Numbered from the stretch's first letter, positions 51,746 through 61,524 are shown. The stretch is DNA of 64,000 bases from Cytophagales bacterium (GCA_013298125.1 JAAFJP010000024.1:33572-97571), one strand, 5' to 3'. The notes: generated from the sequence alone by a model not told the origin. Numbers and translations are program-made.

Positions 51746-54103
51746 ATGAAACGTATTCTATTTTCTCTAATCTTATTCTTAACAGCAAACGGAGTTTTTG
51801 CTCAGGAATTTACGCAAACTATCAAAGGACGCATTATTGACCAACAATCTAAATCTCCTATCGTTGGGGTGAATATTATCGTACTCGACTCAAAACCATT
51901 CCAAGGAAGCACCACCGATGCAGATGGTTTTTTCAAAATCCCGAATGTAGTTTTGGGTAGAAATATCTTGAAAATTAGCTACATGGGTTATAAAGAGCAA
52001 ACCATTCCAAATGTGTTGGTAACGTCAGGAAAAGAGGTAATCTTGAACCTCGAAATGGAAGAGCAAGTAACTAATATTCAAGAAGTTACAGTTACTGCCA
52101 TTGCCCAAAGAAATAATATCGACCGTGGGTTGGTAACGGTAAGTGGTAAGAGTTTTGATGTGGAAGACACTCGCCGTTTTGCGGGTTCACGCAACGATCC
52201 CGCTCGTATGGTGGCAGGTTTTGCGGGCGTAACCAGTAACAACGACTCTCGCAACGACATCATTATCCGTGGCAATACTCCCTCGGGCGTTTTGTGGAGA
52301 TTGGAGGGGGTGGATATTCCTAATCCAAACCATTTTGGCTCGTTGGGTTCTACGGGCGGACCCGTTAGTATGCTCAATAACAACCTCTTAGGAAAATCTG
52401 CTTTCTTGACGGGTGCATTCCCAGCGATGTACGGCAACGCAACGGCAGGGGTTTTTGACCTACAAATGAGAAATGGGAATAATGAAAAACACGAATTCAT
52501 GGGTCAGATAGGTTTCAATGGTGTAGAATTTGGAGCGGAAGGACCTTTTTCCAAAAACTCAAAAGCCTCTTATCTCATCAATTATCGGTATTCTATTTTG
52601 GATTTAATTAAAAAATTTGGGGTCAATTTCGGAACAGGTGCAGCCGTACCAGCGTATCAAGATTTATCAGTAAAAATCAACATTCCAACGGAGAATCTTG
52701 GTACGTTTTCTATCTTTGGATTAGGGGGAAAAAGTAAGATAAAATTTAGTGACGAACAAAACGATAATTTTTATAGTGGAGATGGCGAAAGCCTTGATTA
52801 TCAAACTTCTATGGGAGTTATTGGCTTATCAAATACCTATTTCTTTACGCCTAAAACCTCTGGGAAAGCCACAATTTCATGGTCGGGTTCAACAGAAAAT
52901 GTGATAAATGATGATGTCTTGAAAGATAAAAATGGAGTCGTAACCATTCGCCCAGATTATCGGAATAATTCTTTCCAAAATCGTTTAGCTTTTAGTTATG
53001 TTTTGAATAAAAAATTGAATGCTAAAAACAGCTTTGTTGCGGGTTTTACCTACAATCAATTCAAGCTAAACTACATCGACAGCACTCGTAGCGTAGGCAG
53101 TAAATTTATTACGCTTCGTAACTTCAAAGGTGATGCAGGATTCGTACAAGGCTACGGAAATTGGCAAACTCGCCCTTCGGATAAGCTCACGATTAATGCA
53201 GGAATTTATTATCAACAATTACTTTTGAATAATACGCTTGCCATCGAACCACGGGCGGGATTACGTTACAATCTCTCTAATAATCAGAGTCTTAGCTTTG
53301 GAATTGGTAGAAATAGTCAGCTACAAGTTTTGCAATTATACTTCAATAATAAGGCTGAAAATGGTATGTATTCAGAGACAAATCGTAACTTAGACATGAC
53401 CCGCAGCGACCAAGTAGTATTGGGTTATGAAAGAAATCTCGGAGCAAAAACTCGCTTGAAATTTGAGACTTATTATCAAAGTTTAAGCAATATTCCAGTA
53501 GATAAAAAGCTCTCTAATTATTCAGTTTTAAACATTGGGGCAGACTTCGGAACGAATGATAAAACTGACTTACAAAACGCAGGAACGGGCAGAAATTATG
53601 GTGCAGAAATGACCATTGAGCGTACTTTTAGTAATGGATTTTATTATTTGGCAACGGTTTCCATCTTTGATAGCAAGTATAAAGGAAGCAATGGCATTGA
53701 ACACAACACAGCTTTCAACGGCAATTATACCATCAATTTATTGGCAGGAAAAGAATTTCAGGTAAGTAAAAAAATGGTACTATCTTTCGACACAAAAATC
53801 ACTTCGGCAGGTGGAAAACGCTACACACCGATTGATTTTGAGGCTTCTAAAAAAGCTCAGAGCGTAGTATTTTTCGCTGACCGTGCTTATGAAAATCAAT
53901 ACAAAGACTATTTCAGAGCTGATTTCAAAATTTCGCTCCGTAGAAATGGCAAAAATATTATGCAAGAATGGTTCGTGGATTTACAGAATATATCGAACGC
54001 ACAGAATATTTTTGAACAAACTTACAAACCTGCAACCGACAAAGTTTCAACGACTTATCAGTTAGGGTTCTTTCCAAATATTAATTATCGAATTCAATTC
54101 TAA
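51746..54103 (+). CDS. TonB-dependent receptor-like outer-membrane protein
   Basis: 785 aa from ATG 51746. Signal peptide FSLILFLTANGVFAQ. A CarboxypepD_reg-like domain at about 25-105 (TIKGRIIDQQSKSPIVGVNI, KISYMGYKEQTI), a plug-like region (DPARMVAGFAGVTSNNDSRN, IIIRGNTPSGVLWRLEGVDI, PNPNHFGS) and a long beta-barrel ending in an aromatic strand (GFFPNINYRIQF). No SusD partner follows. It probably imports or senses a ligand at the outer membrane. Confidence 0.9.
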   Translation: MKRILFSLILFLTANGVFAQEFTQTIKGRIIDQQSKSPIVGVNIIVLDSKPFQGSTTDADGFFKIPNVVLGRNILKISYMGYKEQTIPNVLVTSGKEVILNLEMEEQVTNIQEVTVTAIAQRNNIDRGLVTVSGKSFDVEDTRRFAGSRNDPARMVAGFAGVTSNNDSRNDIIIRGNTPSGVLWRLEGVDIPNPNHFGSLGSTGGPVSMLNNNLLGKSAFLTGAFPAMYGNATAGVFDLQMRNGNNEKHEFMGQIGFNGVEFGAEGPFSKNSKASYLINYRYSILDLIKKFGVNFGTGAAVPAYQDLSVKINIPTENLGTFSIFGLGGKSKIKFSDEQNDNFYSGDGESLDYQTSMGVIGLSNTYFFTPKTSGKATISWSGSTENVINDDVLKDKNGVVTIRPDYRNNSFQNRLAFSYVLNKKLNAKNSFVAGFTYNQFKLNYIDSTRSVGSKFITLRNFKGDAGFVQGYGNWQTRPSDKLTINAGIYYQQLLLNNTLAIEPRAGLRYNLSNNQSLSFGIGRNSQLQVLQLYFNNKAENGMYSETNRNLDMTRSDQVVLGYERNLGAKTRLKFETYYQSLSNIPVDKKLSNYSVLNIGADFGTNDKTDLQNAGTGRNYGAEMTIERTFSNGFYYLATVSIFDSKYKGSNGIEHNTAFNGNYTINLLAGKEFQVSKKMVLSFDTKITSAGGKRYTPIDFEASKKAQSVVFFADRAYENQYKDYFRADFKISLRRNGKNIMQEWFVDLQNISNAQNIFEQTYKPATDKVSTTYQLGFFPNINYRIQF

Positions 54104-54104
54104 T

Positions 54105-54191
54105 AAGTTGTTAAATTTTAAGTGACAAGTTGTTAAATTAGGGACAGCAACTTTTCACTTATTAACTTAAAACTTATCAACTTAACAACTT
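54105..54191. repeat. Inverted and direct AAGTTGTTAA repeats
   Basis: AAGTTGTTAA at 54105 recurs at about 54127 and in the opposite sense as TTAACAACTT (54182-54191), with partial complementarity between (AAGTGACAAGTTG and ACTTATTAACTTAAAACTT). It fills the gap between the receptor and the next gene and could act as a weak terminator. Confidence 0.6.
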
Positions 54192-54199
54192 TTATTTCC

Positions 54200-54880
54200 A
54201 TGCAAACATTTCTAAAATTCGACCTGTACCTCCACATTTTCGCAGGATTCACTGCCTTAGTTACAGGTCTCGTTCCAATGCTTTCCAAGAAAGGAAGCAA
54301 GACACATACAACTTGGGGAAACGTCTATTATTGGGCAATGTTCATCGTTGCTCTCACGGCAATAATCCGCTTTCAGACGCAACCATTCTTAATTTTTCTT
54401 ACTGGAATTGCCATTTTCAGTTTTTATAATACCTTCACAGGCGTAAGATTAATCCACCGAAAAGATAATCCAAAACCCAAATTTATTGATTGGTTTGGAG
54501 CGATTTTGATGGTAATTGCCTCGTTAGTAATGCTATTTTTCGCCTATTTATCCTCACAGAAAAACAATATTTTTTATGTCACCCTTTTCGCTATTTTTGG
54601 AACTTTCATGTTCGTTTTAGCCTTTGAAGATTTGCGAGTTTTTACGGGTATGAAACAGATTAATAATGATGTCCCTCTGCAAACTCGCTACTGGTTTCGG
54701 AATCATATTTCACGCATGGGAGGGTCTTATCTTGCTACGGTTACGGCTTTTTTGGTAGTCAATAATCCGCCACAAATTCCTGGATTAGTAGTTTGGATTG
54801 CTCCTGGGGTAATTGGGGGGATAATTATCGGACGAACTCGAAAGTTTTATCGGGATAAGTTCAAGAAAGCGTTAGAGTAA
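54200..54880 (+). CDS. Hypothetical multi-pass membrane protein
   Basis: 226 aa with about seven hydrophobic segments. The opening FDLYLHIFAGFTALVTGLVP with KKGSKTHTTWGNVYYWAMF resembles DUF2306-like integral membrane proteins, in which paired histidines lie near helix ends (HIFAG, KTHTTWG, RNHISRMGG). Function unknown. Isolated gene. Confidence 0.65.
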   Translation: MQTFLKFDLYLHIFAGFTALVTGLVPMLSKKGSKTHTTWGNVYYWAMFIVALTAIIRFQTQPFLIFLTGIAIFSFYNTFTGVRLIHRKDNPKPKFIDWFGAILMVIASLVMLFFAYLSSQKNNIFYVTLFAIFGTFMFVLAFEDLRVFTGMKQINNDVPLQTRYWFRNHISRMGGSYLATVTAFLVVNNPPQIPGLVVWIAPGVIGGIIIGRTRKFYRDKFKKALE

Positions 54881-55057
54881 CTCGTTTTTTATTTCCTTTT
54901 TATTCTTTTGTGTGATATGCTCTCGGTTAGATAAAAACGTTGTGGTTGATACTAATTTCCCGTATAAATCATAAAAGAACAAAAAAGGGCAGTTGCAGAA
55001 AACTTAAAATCAAGTCTTAAGATAATTATAAACACCTAAAAATCAAATACTTAACCT

Positions 55058-55090
55058 ACTCATAACTCATAACTTATAACTCATAACTCA
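55058..55090. repeat. Short tandem repeat ACTCATAACT
   Basis: ACTCATAACTCATAACTTAT continues as AACTCATAACTCA: a seven-base unit (CATAACT) repeated about four times with one variant. It lies in the 274-bp gap before the 165-aa gene. Slippage-prone; no gene is affected. Confidence 0.65.
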
Positions 55091-55154
55091 AAAACCCTTT
55101 TCTCTTCCAATTTTATAGACTAATTTTGCGGACTTTTTCATCAATCTTAGTTCC

Positions 55155-55652
55155 GTGAAAATCAGGATATTACTCATTTTTTTAATCGGTTTTTATGCTA
55201 AATCATTCGCTCAGATTGATAGAAAAATGCTTTTTCCAATAGAGGTAAAACAGCAATTTTTGAGTACAAAATTTATCTATGATCGTCAGATAATTGAAAG
55301 CCCTCTGGGTTTGCAAATTCCACTTTTGCAAGCACGAGATACAGAAGTAAATGTTGAATATTTGACCTTCAAAAAGCAACGAAAAGCGGTTCAAGTTATC
55401 AATTTAGTTGGAACGGCTTTTTCACTTTATACCATTTTCAACCGTGAAAAAGTGTCGAGTGGGGTCTATTGGGGAACATTTGGCGGGACGATTTTGATTT
55501 CAGGATATTTGAATATTAAGTCAAATCAACATTTAGGAAAGGCAATAAAAAGATACAACGAAGTAATTTCAGAGAATAAAGTCGGCTTAGTTTTTGATAA
55601 ATCTTTTGATAATCAGGCGATTCTGGGAATAGGAATTTCCCATAGTTTTTAG
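55155..55652 (+). CDS. Hypothetical secreted protein, 165 aa
   Basis: Starts at GTG 55155 (no ATG gives the signal peptide). Signal sequence IRILLIFLIGFYAKSFAQ. The body has a charged region, one hydrophobic stretch (AVQVINLVGTAFSLYTIF), a second (VYWGTFGGTILISGYLNI) and a final strand-like LGIGISHSF. It could be a periplasmic or membrane-linked protein. No family recognised. Confidence 0.6.
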   Translation: MKIRILLIFLIGFYAKSFAQIDRKMLFPIEVKQQFLSTKFIYDRQIIESPLGLQIPLLQARDTEVNVEYLTFKKQRKAVQVINLVGTAFSLYTIFNREKVSSGVYWGTFGGTILISGYLNIKSNQHLGKAIKRYNEVISENKVGLVFDKSFDNQAILGIGISHSF

Positions 55653-55661
55653 TTCTATTCG

Positions 55662-55720
55662 TACCACGGGAATCCCTCCCGTGAATCGGACAACCATACA
55701 CAGGAAAGATTCCCGTGGTA
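55662..55720. repeat. Inverted repeat with inner hairpin
   Basis: TACCACGGGAATC (55662-55674) pairs perfectly with GATTCCCGTGGTA (55708-55720). Inside, CACGGGA and TCCCGTG also pair locally, so two folds compete. Located between the 165-aa gene and asd; possibly a terminator or REP-like site. Confidence 0.75.
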
Positions 55721-55770
55721 AGAATGTGAATGAGTTTTTTATATAATCAATTAATAATCAATCAGTTAAA

Positions 55771-56763
55771 ATGAAAGTAGCAGTAGTCGGAGCCACGGGT
55801 TTGGTCGGTGGTGAAATCCTTAAAGTATTGGCGGAACGTAATTTCCCCGTAACAGAACTTATCCCAGTTGCCTCTGAGCGTTCAGTGGGTAAACAGGTTG
55901 AGTTTAAGGGTAAACAGTACTCAGTAGTGGGTTTTGACGATGCTATAAAGATGAAACCAAACGTGGCGATTTTCTCGGCAGGTGGCGGTACTTCTCTTAA
56001 CTTAGCTCCAAAATTTGCAGAGGCGGGTATTACAGTTGTTGATAATTCATCGGCTTGGAGAATGGACCCAACCAAGAAATTGGTCGTTCCAGAAATCAAC
56101 GCACACACGCTTACGGCAGAAGATAAAATCATTGCCAATCCCAACTGTTCAACGATTCAGATGGTGGTGGTTTTGAATCCATTACACAAAAAATATAAAG
56201 TAAAACGGGTCGTAGTTTCAACCTATCAGTCGGTTACGGGAACTGGAAAAGCGGCGGTTGATCAACTTTTTGCCGAGCGTGAAGGGCGTGCAGACGTTCC
56301 TGCGGTATATCCACACAAGATTGACTTGAACGTTTTGCCTCACATCGACGTATTTTTGGATAACGGTTACACCAAAGAAGAAATGAAAATGGTGAACGAA
56401 ACGAAGAAAATCATGATGGATGATTCGATTCAGGTAACTGCCACAACGGTTCGTATTCCAACTATTGGCGGACACTCGGAGTCAGTCAATATTGAGTTTG
56501 AGAATGATTTTGATGTAGAAGAAATAAAGAGCATTTTGGCGGCAGAAGAAGGCGTAATCTTGCAAGATGACCCTAAAAATGCAGTCTATCCAATGCCAAT
56601 TAATGCACACGGAAAGGATGAGGTTTTTGTCGGACGTATTCGTCGTGATGAAACACAAGCTAACACCTTGAATATGTGGATTGTAGCTGATAATTTGCGT
56701 AAAGGAGCGGCAACAAATGCTGTTCAAATTTGCGAAGCATTAGCAAAAAACGGTCTTATTTAG
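55771..56763 (+). CDS. asd: Aspartate-semialdehyde dehydrogenase
   Basis: 330 aa. It reduces aspartyl phosphate to aspartate semialdehyde (lysine, methionine, threonine and diaminopimelate synthesis). NADP-binding VGATGLVGGE at residues 6-15, catalytic C126 in ANPNCSTIQMV, and RIPTIGGHSESVNIEFE later. Standard length. Single gene with its own terminator. Confidence 0.95.
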   Translation: MKVAVVGATGLVGGEILKVLAERNFPVTELIPVASERSVGKQVEFKGKQYSVVGFDDAIKMKPNVAIFSAGGGTSLNLAPKFAEAGITVVDNSSAWRMDPTKKLVVPEINAHTLTAEDKIIANPNCSTIQMVVVLNPLHKKYKVKRVVVSTYQSVTGTGKAAVDQLFAEREGRADVPAVYPHKIDLNVLPHIDVFLDNGYTKEEMKMVNETKKIMMDDSIQVTATTVRIPTIGGHSESVNIEFENDFDVEEIKSILAAEEGVILQDDPKNAVYPMPINAHGKDEVFVGRIRRDETQANTLNMWIVADNLRKGAATNAVQICEALAKNGLI

Positions 56764-56789
56764 TGGTTAGATAAGGTTTGATTATATGT

Positions 56790-56820
56790 AGAGACAAGGC
56801 AATGCCTTGTCTCTTTTTTT
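56790..56820 (+). terminator. Rho-independent terminator of asd
   Basis: AGAGACAAGGCA pairs perfectly with TGCCTTGTCTCT, directly followed by seven or more T residues. Confidence 0.92.
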
Positions 56821-56941
56821 ATTCAATGTTTTGATTCTAAACCTCCGAAATAGTAGTATTTTCCTTTCATCAAAAAAATAACCAATCCTCCATTTGCTAT
56901 TCGTATATTAGATTACCAATCTTCCATTCAAAAGAACACGT

Positions 56942-57526
56942 ATGAATCACTACTACGAAACGATGTTTGAGTACATCAGAGAAATTTTAGATATTCCCGA
57001 GTCTGACCAAGAGCTTTGTCGGCAATTATTCAAGCCCGTTTTCGTAACCAAAGATACGATAATTGAAAAAGCTGGTACAGTTCATCAGTACCATACTTTT
57101 ATCGTTTCGGGTTTTCTGCGAAATTTTCATACCGATATTGATGGTAACGAAATCACAAATGATTTGAACGAAGGTTCTCGGTTTTTTACTTCCTATTTTC
57201 ATTTCATGAATAGACAAATTTCCAATGAAAATATACAATGTCTTACCGATTGTGAGTTATTAAGAATCAGTCGTGATGATGTGGATGTTGCTGCAAATCA
57301 GGGCATTACACAAAAAGATTATACTGTTCAAATCTTAAACAAACGCCTCGAAGCTAATAAACAGCGTGCCTTAGATATGGCAAATCTCACGGGTGAAGAA
57401 CGTTATCACAAATTTGTAAAAGAGAACCCCCAAATCATGCAAAATGTGCCTTTGGGCTATATTGCTTCGTATTTGGGCATTACGCAAAGGCATTTGAGTA
57501 GGTTGCGAAAAGGTGGCTCGGATTAG
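56942..57526 (+). CDS. Crp/Fnr family transcriptional regulator
   Basis: 194 aa (Met at residue 8, MFEYIREIL, is an alternative start). Cupin-like sensory domain (FVTKDTIIEKAGTVHQYHTF, IVSGFLRNFHTDIDG) and a C-terminal helix-turn-helix VPLGYIASYLGITQRHLSRL. No FNR cysteines. Start of a long plus-strand island of regulators and redox genes. A 98-bp gap precedes the next gene. Confidence 0.88.
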   Translation: MNHYYETMFEYIREILDIPESDQELCRQLFKPVFVTKDTIIEKAGTVHQYHTFIVSGFLRNFHTDIDGNEITNDLNEGSRFFTSYFHFMNRQISNENIQCLTDCELLRISRDDVDVAANQGITQKDYTVQILNKRLEANKQRALDMANLTGEERYHKFVKENPQIMQNVPLGYIASYLGITQRHLSRLRKGGSD

Positions 57527-57624
57527 TTTTATACCAAATATAAACCGTTCATCCCGATTGGACATTTGTCTAATAGGCTGAGGAAGTGGCTCGTTAATTT
57601 TGAGAAAAATTAATTACAAATCTT

Positions 57625-58185
57625 ATGAAAACGCTTAGTATATTAAAGGCAAAAATCTATTTCACTGGTATCATTTCACTCGCCATTTGGAGTTTATTAG
57701 CTTGGAATTACTTTCATGGTGGAGTTCCAAGCCATCATATTCTCAATAAAAAGGACCTTCCCGAAATCTCTAATTGGTGGGGAGGAATTTGGCTTCCTAT
57801 CTTTGCATGGCTTGCCATCTTTCGTATTCAAAAAAGAGCGAATCTTACCATAAAAAGTGTATCAGATTTACCCTCAAAAATCATCTATGGCTTCATTGGG
57901 GGCTTAATCATAGGCATTTCAATCGCAATTTTATTCCATTTAGAATTCAACGAATTTTTAGGTTATTTTCTTCCTGGTATTTTAATCCTCGCCCTTTTTT
58001 ATCCCATTTACTACGCTGAATGTTTGCTTGGTTTTGTACTTGGCATGACTTACACTTTTGGGGCAATTTTACCAACGGGAATTGGAAGTATTCTTGCCAT
58101 ACTTGCCTTTTTGATTTATCAATTGATAAGACCTGCGGGGATTTATGCGATGAGATTATTGAAAATTTTACCAAATAAAACTTAA
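57625..58185 (+). CDS. Hypothetical membrane protein, 186 aa
   Basis: About five hydrophobic helices (FTGIISLAIWSLLAWNYF, GFIGGLIIGISIAILFHLEF, FLPGILILALFYPIYYAE, TGIGSILAILAFLIYQ). No family recognised. The next gene starts 3 nt after its stop, so the two are co-transcribed. Confidence 0.65.
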   Translation: MKTLSILKAKIYFTGIISLAIWSLLAWNYFHGGVPSHHILNKKDLPEISNWWGGIWLPIFAWLAIFRIQKRANLTIKSVSDLPSKIIYGFIGGLIIGISIAILFHLEFNEFLGYFLPGILILALFYPIYYAECLLGFVLGMTYTFGAILPTGIGSILAILAFLIYQLIRPAGIYAMRLLKILPNKT

Positions 58186-58188
58186 ATT

Positions 58189-58875
58189 ATGGAAACAATT
58201 TCGAAACAAAAATTAGCCAAAACCGCTGGCGTACTTTATCTCTTTATTGTTATTTTGAGCCTCTGGGGCATAATGTATGTACCTTCGCAAACAGTAGTGA
58301 GGGGCGATGCGGTAGCTACGATGAGCAAAATATTATCAAACGAATTCCTTTTTCGTGCGGGCATTACGGGCAACTTGGCGAGTTCGGTAATTTTTATATT
58401 TTTGGCTCTGACTTTTTACCGACTTTTCAAAAATACCGATGAAAATTTGGCAAAAACATTAGTAGTGTTGGTTGTAGTCCAAATACCTGTTTTTTTCGTT
58501 TCAGAAGCCTTGAACTTTTCCGCTTTGATGGTAGCAAAGGGGGAATTGCTAAAATCTTTTGAGGTAACGCAACGACAGGAGTTCGTTTTTTTTCTTCTCA
58601 AAATTTCTACATGTTCCATTATCATTTTAGAGATTTTTTGGGGATTATGGCTCATTCCTTTGGGTCAATTGATTCTTAAATCAGGCTACCTACCTCGGAT
58701 TATTGGTATTTTTCTTATCTTGGGGGGCGTAGCTTATGTTGTAGAAGTCATGGATTATATTTTATTGTCAGAAAAACTATCTTTCATTACCGACTTTTTC
58801 CCTATTTTCTATACAGTAGGTGAACTTTCAACGGTCTTGTGGCTTTTGATTAAAGGTGTGAAAATAAACACTTAA
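58189..58875 (+). CDS. DUF4386 family membrane protein
   Basis: 228 aa with about six or seven hydrophobic helices. Family marks: KTAGVLYLFIVILSLWG, VVRGDAVATMSKILSNEFLF and FRAGITGNLASSVIFIFLAL, EIFWGLWLIPLGQLI and YVVEVMDYILL. DUF4386 proteins are of unknown role. It follows the previous membrane-protein gene by 3 nt, and a VOC-domain gene follows after 33 bp. Confidence 0.82.
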   Translation: METISKQKLAKTAGVLYLFIVILSLWGIMYVPSQTVVRGDAVATMSKILSNEFLFRAGITGNLASSVIFIFLALTFYRLFKNTDENLAKTLVVLVVVQIPVFFVSEALNFSALMVAKGELLKSFEVTQRQEFVFFLLKISTCSIIILEIFWGLWLIPLGQLILKSGYLPRIIGIFLILGGVAYVVEVMDYILLSEKLSFITDFFPIFYTVGELSTVLWLLIKGVKINT

Positions 58876-58908
58876 AATGAATTAAAAATACATTCAATCT
58901 TTACAAAC

Positions 58909-59277
58909 ATGAATCATAAAGCCTTATCAATCAGACCATTTATCGGAGCTAAAAACTTTGAAATTTCTCGTAAATTTTATCAAGATTTAGGATTTCAAGA
59001 AGCCATTTTGGGCAATAATTTGTCTTATTTCCACACAGAAGGCATTGGTTTTTACCTGCAAGATGCCTACGTGAAAGATTGGATAGATAATTCCATGATT
59101 TTTATGGAAGTTGATAGTGTTGAGAGGTATTATCAAGAACTTTTGGCGTTAAACTTACCCTCAAAATACGAAGGCGTAAGGCTTGTACCTATCAAAACGT
59201 ATGATTGGGGCAAAGAATGTTTCTTGCATGACCCCTCTGGGATTTTGTGGCATTTTGGAGAGTTTTCGGATAAATAA
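58909..59277 (+). CDS. VOC (glyoxalase/bleomycin-resistance) family protein
   Basis: 122 aa, one VOC module pair: RPFIGAKNFEISRKFYQDLG with FQEAILGNNLSYFHTEGIGF, and later KTYDWGKECFLHDPSGILWH. The terminal DPSGILWHFGE is typical. Few metal-ligand residues can be assigned, so the enzyme class is open (binding protein or detoxifying enzyme). Confidence 0.85.
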   Translation: MNHKALSIRPFIGAKNFEISRKFYQDLGFQEAILGNNLSYFHTEGIGFYLQDAYVKDWIDNSMIFMEVDSVERYYQELLALNLPSKYEGVRLVPIKTYDWGKECFLHDPSGILWHFGEFSDK

Positions 59278-59310
59278 TTCCATTATCCGATTATTACCTA
59301 TATTTGTTCT

Positions 59311-60195
59311 ATGAAAAACCTGTTCCCTCACTACAATATCGGTCATTTTATCAATGAACCTGACAATCCAACTGAGTTTGAAATTACCCGTTTTGAAGAG
59401 ATGGGTGACTTGGATATTGAAGACCCGCACAAGCATACTTTTTATGAAATCTTGTGGTTTGATGAAGGTGTTAGCTCGCAAGTGATTGACTATCAAGAAT
59501 ACGAGATTCACCCTCAAACGCTGTTCTTTATTTCGCCAAATCAGCTCCATCATTTTGAAGAATATCAACCCCTCAAAGGTGGTTCGGTATTTTTTACGGA
59601 AGATTTCTTTCTATTCAATCAACAGAATAAAGACCAACTTTTTGAGTTATCGTTTTTAGATAATTTTTATAGTCAGCCCTTTTTGAAACCTGATGACAAA
59701 ACCTACTCAATTATTCGTAGAGTGATTGATTTACTGATAGTTGAGAAACAAAGAAAGGATTGGTCTCGTGAAATTTCGAGGGCTTTGTTACAGACTTTAT
59801 TAGGATTAATCCAACGTAGTATCGACTCAGATAACTTTGAACCAGTCTCTAAACGGTACATTATTTTGTACAAAAAACTTAAAAACCTCATTGAGCAACA
59901 TTACTGTGAAAACCTCACTGCAAGCGACTACGCAGAACGCCTGAACGTTACTCAACATCATCTTAATCTGATTGCCAAAGAAGTAACAAACCGAACCACT
60001 ACCGACCTCATCCGAGCCAGAAATATCCTCGAAGCCAAACGGCTTTTAACTTTCACAGACCTATCCATTTCAGAAATTGCCAGCGATTTAGGCTTTTTTG
60101 ATTTATCTTATTTTGCCAAAGTTTTTAAGATAGAGACCAATAATTCTCCAAAAGAGTTTAGAAAAATAATGTCCGAAAAATACCGTAATTTATAG
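59311..60195 (+). CDS. AraC family transcriptional regulator
   Basis: 294 aa. Cupin-like N-terminal domain (DPHKHTFYEILWFDEG, PQTLFFISPNQLHHFEEY) that could bind a small effector. C-terminal pair of helix-turn-helix motifs (LTASDYAERLNVTQHHLNLI and DLSISEIASDLGFFDLSYFA, then FKIETNNSPKEFRK). TATATTTG lies 4 nt before the ATG and resembles a -7 element, which would make the message nearly leaderless; no matching -33 was found. Confidence 0.92.
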   Translation: MKNLFPHYNIGHFINEPDNPTEFEITRFEEMGDLDIEDPHKHTFYEILWFDEGVSSQVIDYQEYEIHPQTLFFISPNQLHHFEEYQPLKGGSVFFTEDFFLFNQQNKDQLFELSFLDNFYSQPFLKPDDKTYSIIRRVIDLLIVEKQRKDWSREISRALLQTLLGLIQRSIDSDNFEPVSKRYIILYKKLKNLIEQHYCENLTASDYAERLNVTQHHLNLIAKEVTNRTTTDLIRARNILEAKRLLTFTDLSISEIASDLGFFDLSYFAKVFKIETNNSPKEFRKIMSEKYRNL

Positions 60196-60258
60196 ATTTT
60201 GTCTTAACATTTACCTCATAAAATATCCCAATTTTGTAATCATAAAAATCAAATACTC

Positions 60259-60846
60259 ATGGAAGATTTTTTACCCGTAATTAATTATGTTTCAAGACAT
60301 ATTCAATTAACTGACGAAGAAAAAAGTTATTTGGCTTCCTTGCTACGCATAACCCGTGTTAAGAAAAAGCAATACATCGTTCAACCAGATTTTGTGTGCA
60401 AATACAAAAGTTATGTGGTAAAAGGGGCTTTGAGGTCGTTTTTGATGGGTAATGAAGGACAGGAACATACTATCTCTATCGCCATTGAAGATTGGTGGAT
60501 TGCTGATTATCACAGTTATATCAACCAAGTTCCTGCCACTTTATTCGTTGAGGCGTTGGAAGACAGCATTCTTATACAAATAGATTATAATGCCGAACAA
60601 TTATTGATGGAGACGCATCCCAAATTTGAGCGATTTTTTAGGATAATCTCCCAGCGTTCATTGGCTTCAACACAACACAGGATGCTATCTAATCTCAGTA
60701 AAACTGCGGAACAGCGGTTTGAAGAGTTTGAAACAAAATATCCAAAAATGATGAATCGCATTCCTCAGTATATCATTGCTTCGTATTTGGGTTTTAGTTC
60801 AGAATTTTTGAGCAAGATTAGAAACAATAGAACTAAAAAAAGTTAA
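60259..60846 (+). CDS. Crp/Fnr family transcriptional regulator
   Basis: 195 aa. Sensory domain (VKKKQYIVQPDFVCKYKSYV, VKGALRSFLMGNEGQEHTIS) and a helix-turn-helix at the C-terminus (IPQYIIASYLGFSSEFLSKI). The second Crp-type gene of the island; it lies directly upstream of the AhpD-like/YceI/DoxX/SDR genes and is the best candidate to control them. Confidence 0.88.
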   Translation: MEDFLPVINYVSRHIQLTDEEKSYLASLLRITRVKKKQYIVQPDFVCKYKSYVVKGALRSFLMGNEGQEHTISIAIEDWWIADYHSYINQVPATLFVEALEDSILIQIDYNAEQLLMETHPKFERFFRIISQRSLASTQHRMLSNLSKTAEQRFEEFETKYPKMMNRIPQYIIASYLGFSSEFLSKIRNNRTKKS

Positions 60847-60972
60847 TCTACTTCAAGATTTTTACCTGTCCTATTTCAAGCTCATTTCCTAATCTACTTC
60901 ATATTTTTTGGGGGATATTCGAGAGAACTTTGCATTGTCAAATTAATCAAATAACAATTAAACAACAAGACA

Positions 60973-61524
60973 ATGACAACAGAATTAGAACAGGTAACTT
61001 TCGCAGTTCCTACCAGAGATGAGGTCTCTGAAAACAATCAAGCCATCTTCGACCACATGAAAAGTGCTTTCGGAGTAGTGCCAAACCTTTACGCAACTTT
61101 TGCTTATAATGAAACCGCTTTGGGCGACTATTTGGCTCTCCAAAACCGCAAAAGCACGCTTACAGGCAAGGAAAGAGAGATTATTAATTTAGTAGTAAGT
61201 CAGGTAAACGATTGTAAATATTGCGTTCCTGCCCACACGATGCTTGGCAAAATGAACGGTTTTACGGACGACCAAATCCTTGAAATCCGCAGAGCCCAAG
61301 TTTCTTTCAATGACAAATACGCTGCCTTAGCCACTTTCGTAAAAGAGACGGCTATCAATCGTGGAAGACCCTCTGAAAATTCAATTGATGGATTCTTTGA
61401 GGCAGGTTATTCAAAAGCCAATTTGGTGGATGTGATGATGGTGATTGGCGATAAAATCATCAGTAATTATTTGCACAACATTACTCAAATCCCAGTTGAT
61501 TGGCCCGAAGTTCCTAAAATCTAA
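60973..61524 (+). CDS. Carboxymuconolactone decarboxylase/AhpD-like protein
   Basis: 183 aa. The active-site pattern is EREIINLVVSQVNDCKYCVP, with C81-x-x-C84 and H88 in the AHT that follows. In AhpD-type proteins the two cysteines give alkylhydroperoxidase activity. Whole length fits a peroxidase-related (uncharacterised) subfamily. Cytosolic. Its neighbours suggest an oxidative or electrophile stress role. Confidence 0.9.
   Translation: MTTELEQVTFAVPTRDEVSENNQAIFDHMKSAFGVVPNLYATFAYNETALGDYLALQNRKSTLTGKEREIINLVVSQVNDCKYCVPAHTMLGKMNGFTDDQILEIRRAQVSFNDKYAALATFVKETAINRGRPSENSIDGFFEAGYSKANLVDVMMVIGDKIISNYLHNITQIPVDWPEVPKI

Noticed and set aside
55058..55090. CRISPR-like repeat
   Set aside because: The unit is seven bases without spacers; a simple tandem repeat. 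No CRISPR array or cas gene was seen anywhere in the window.
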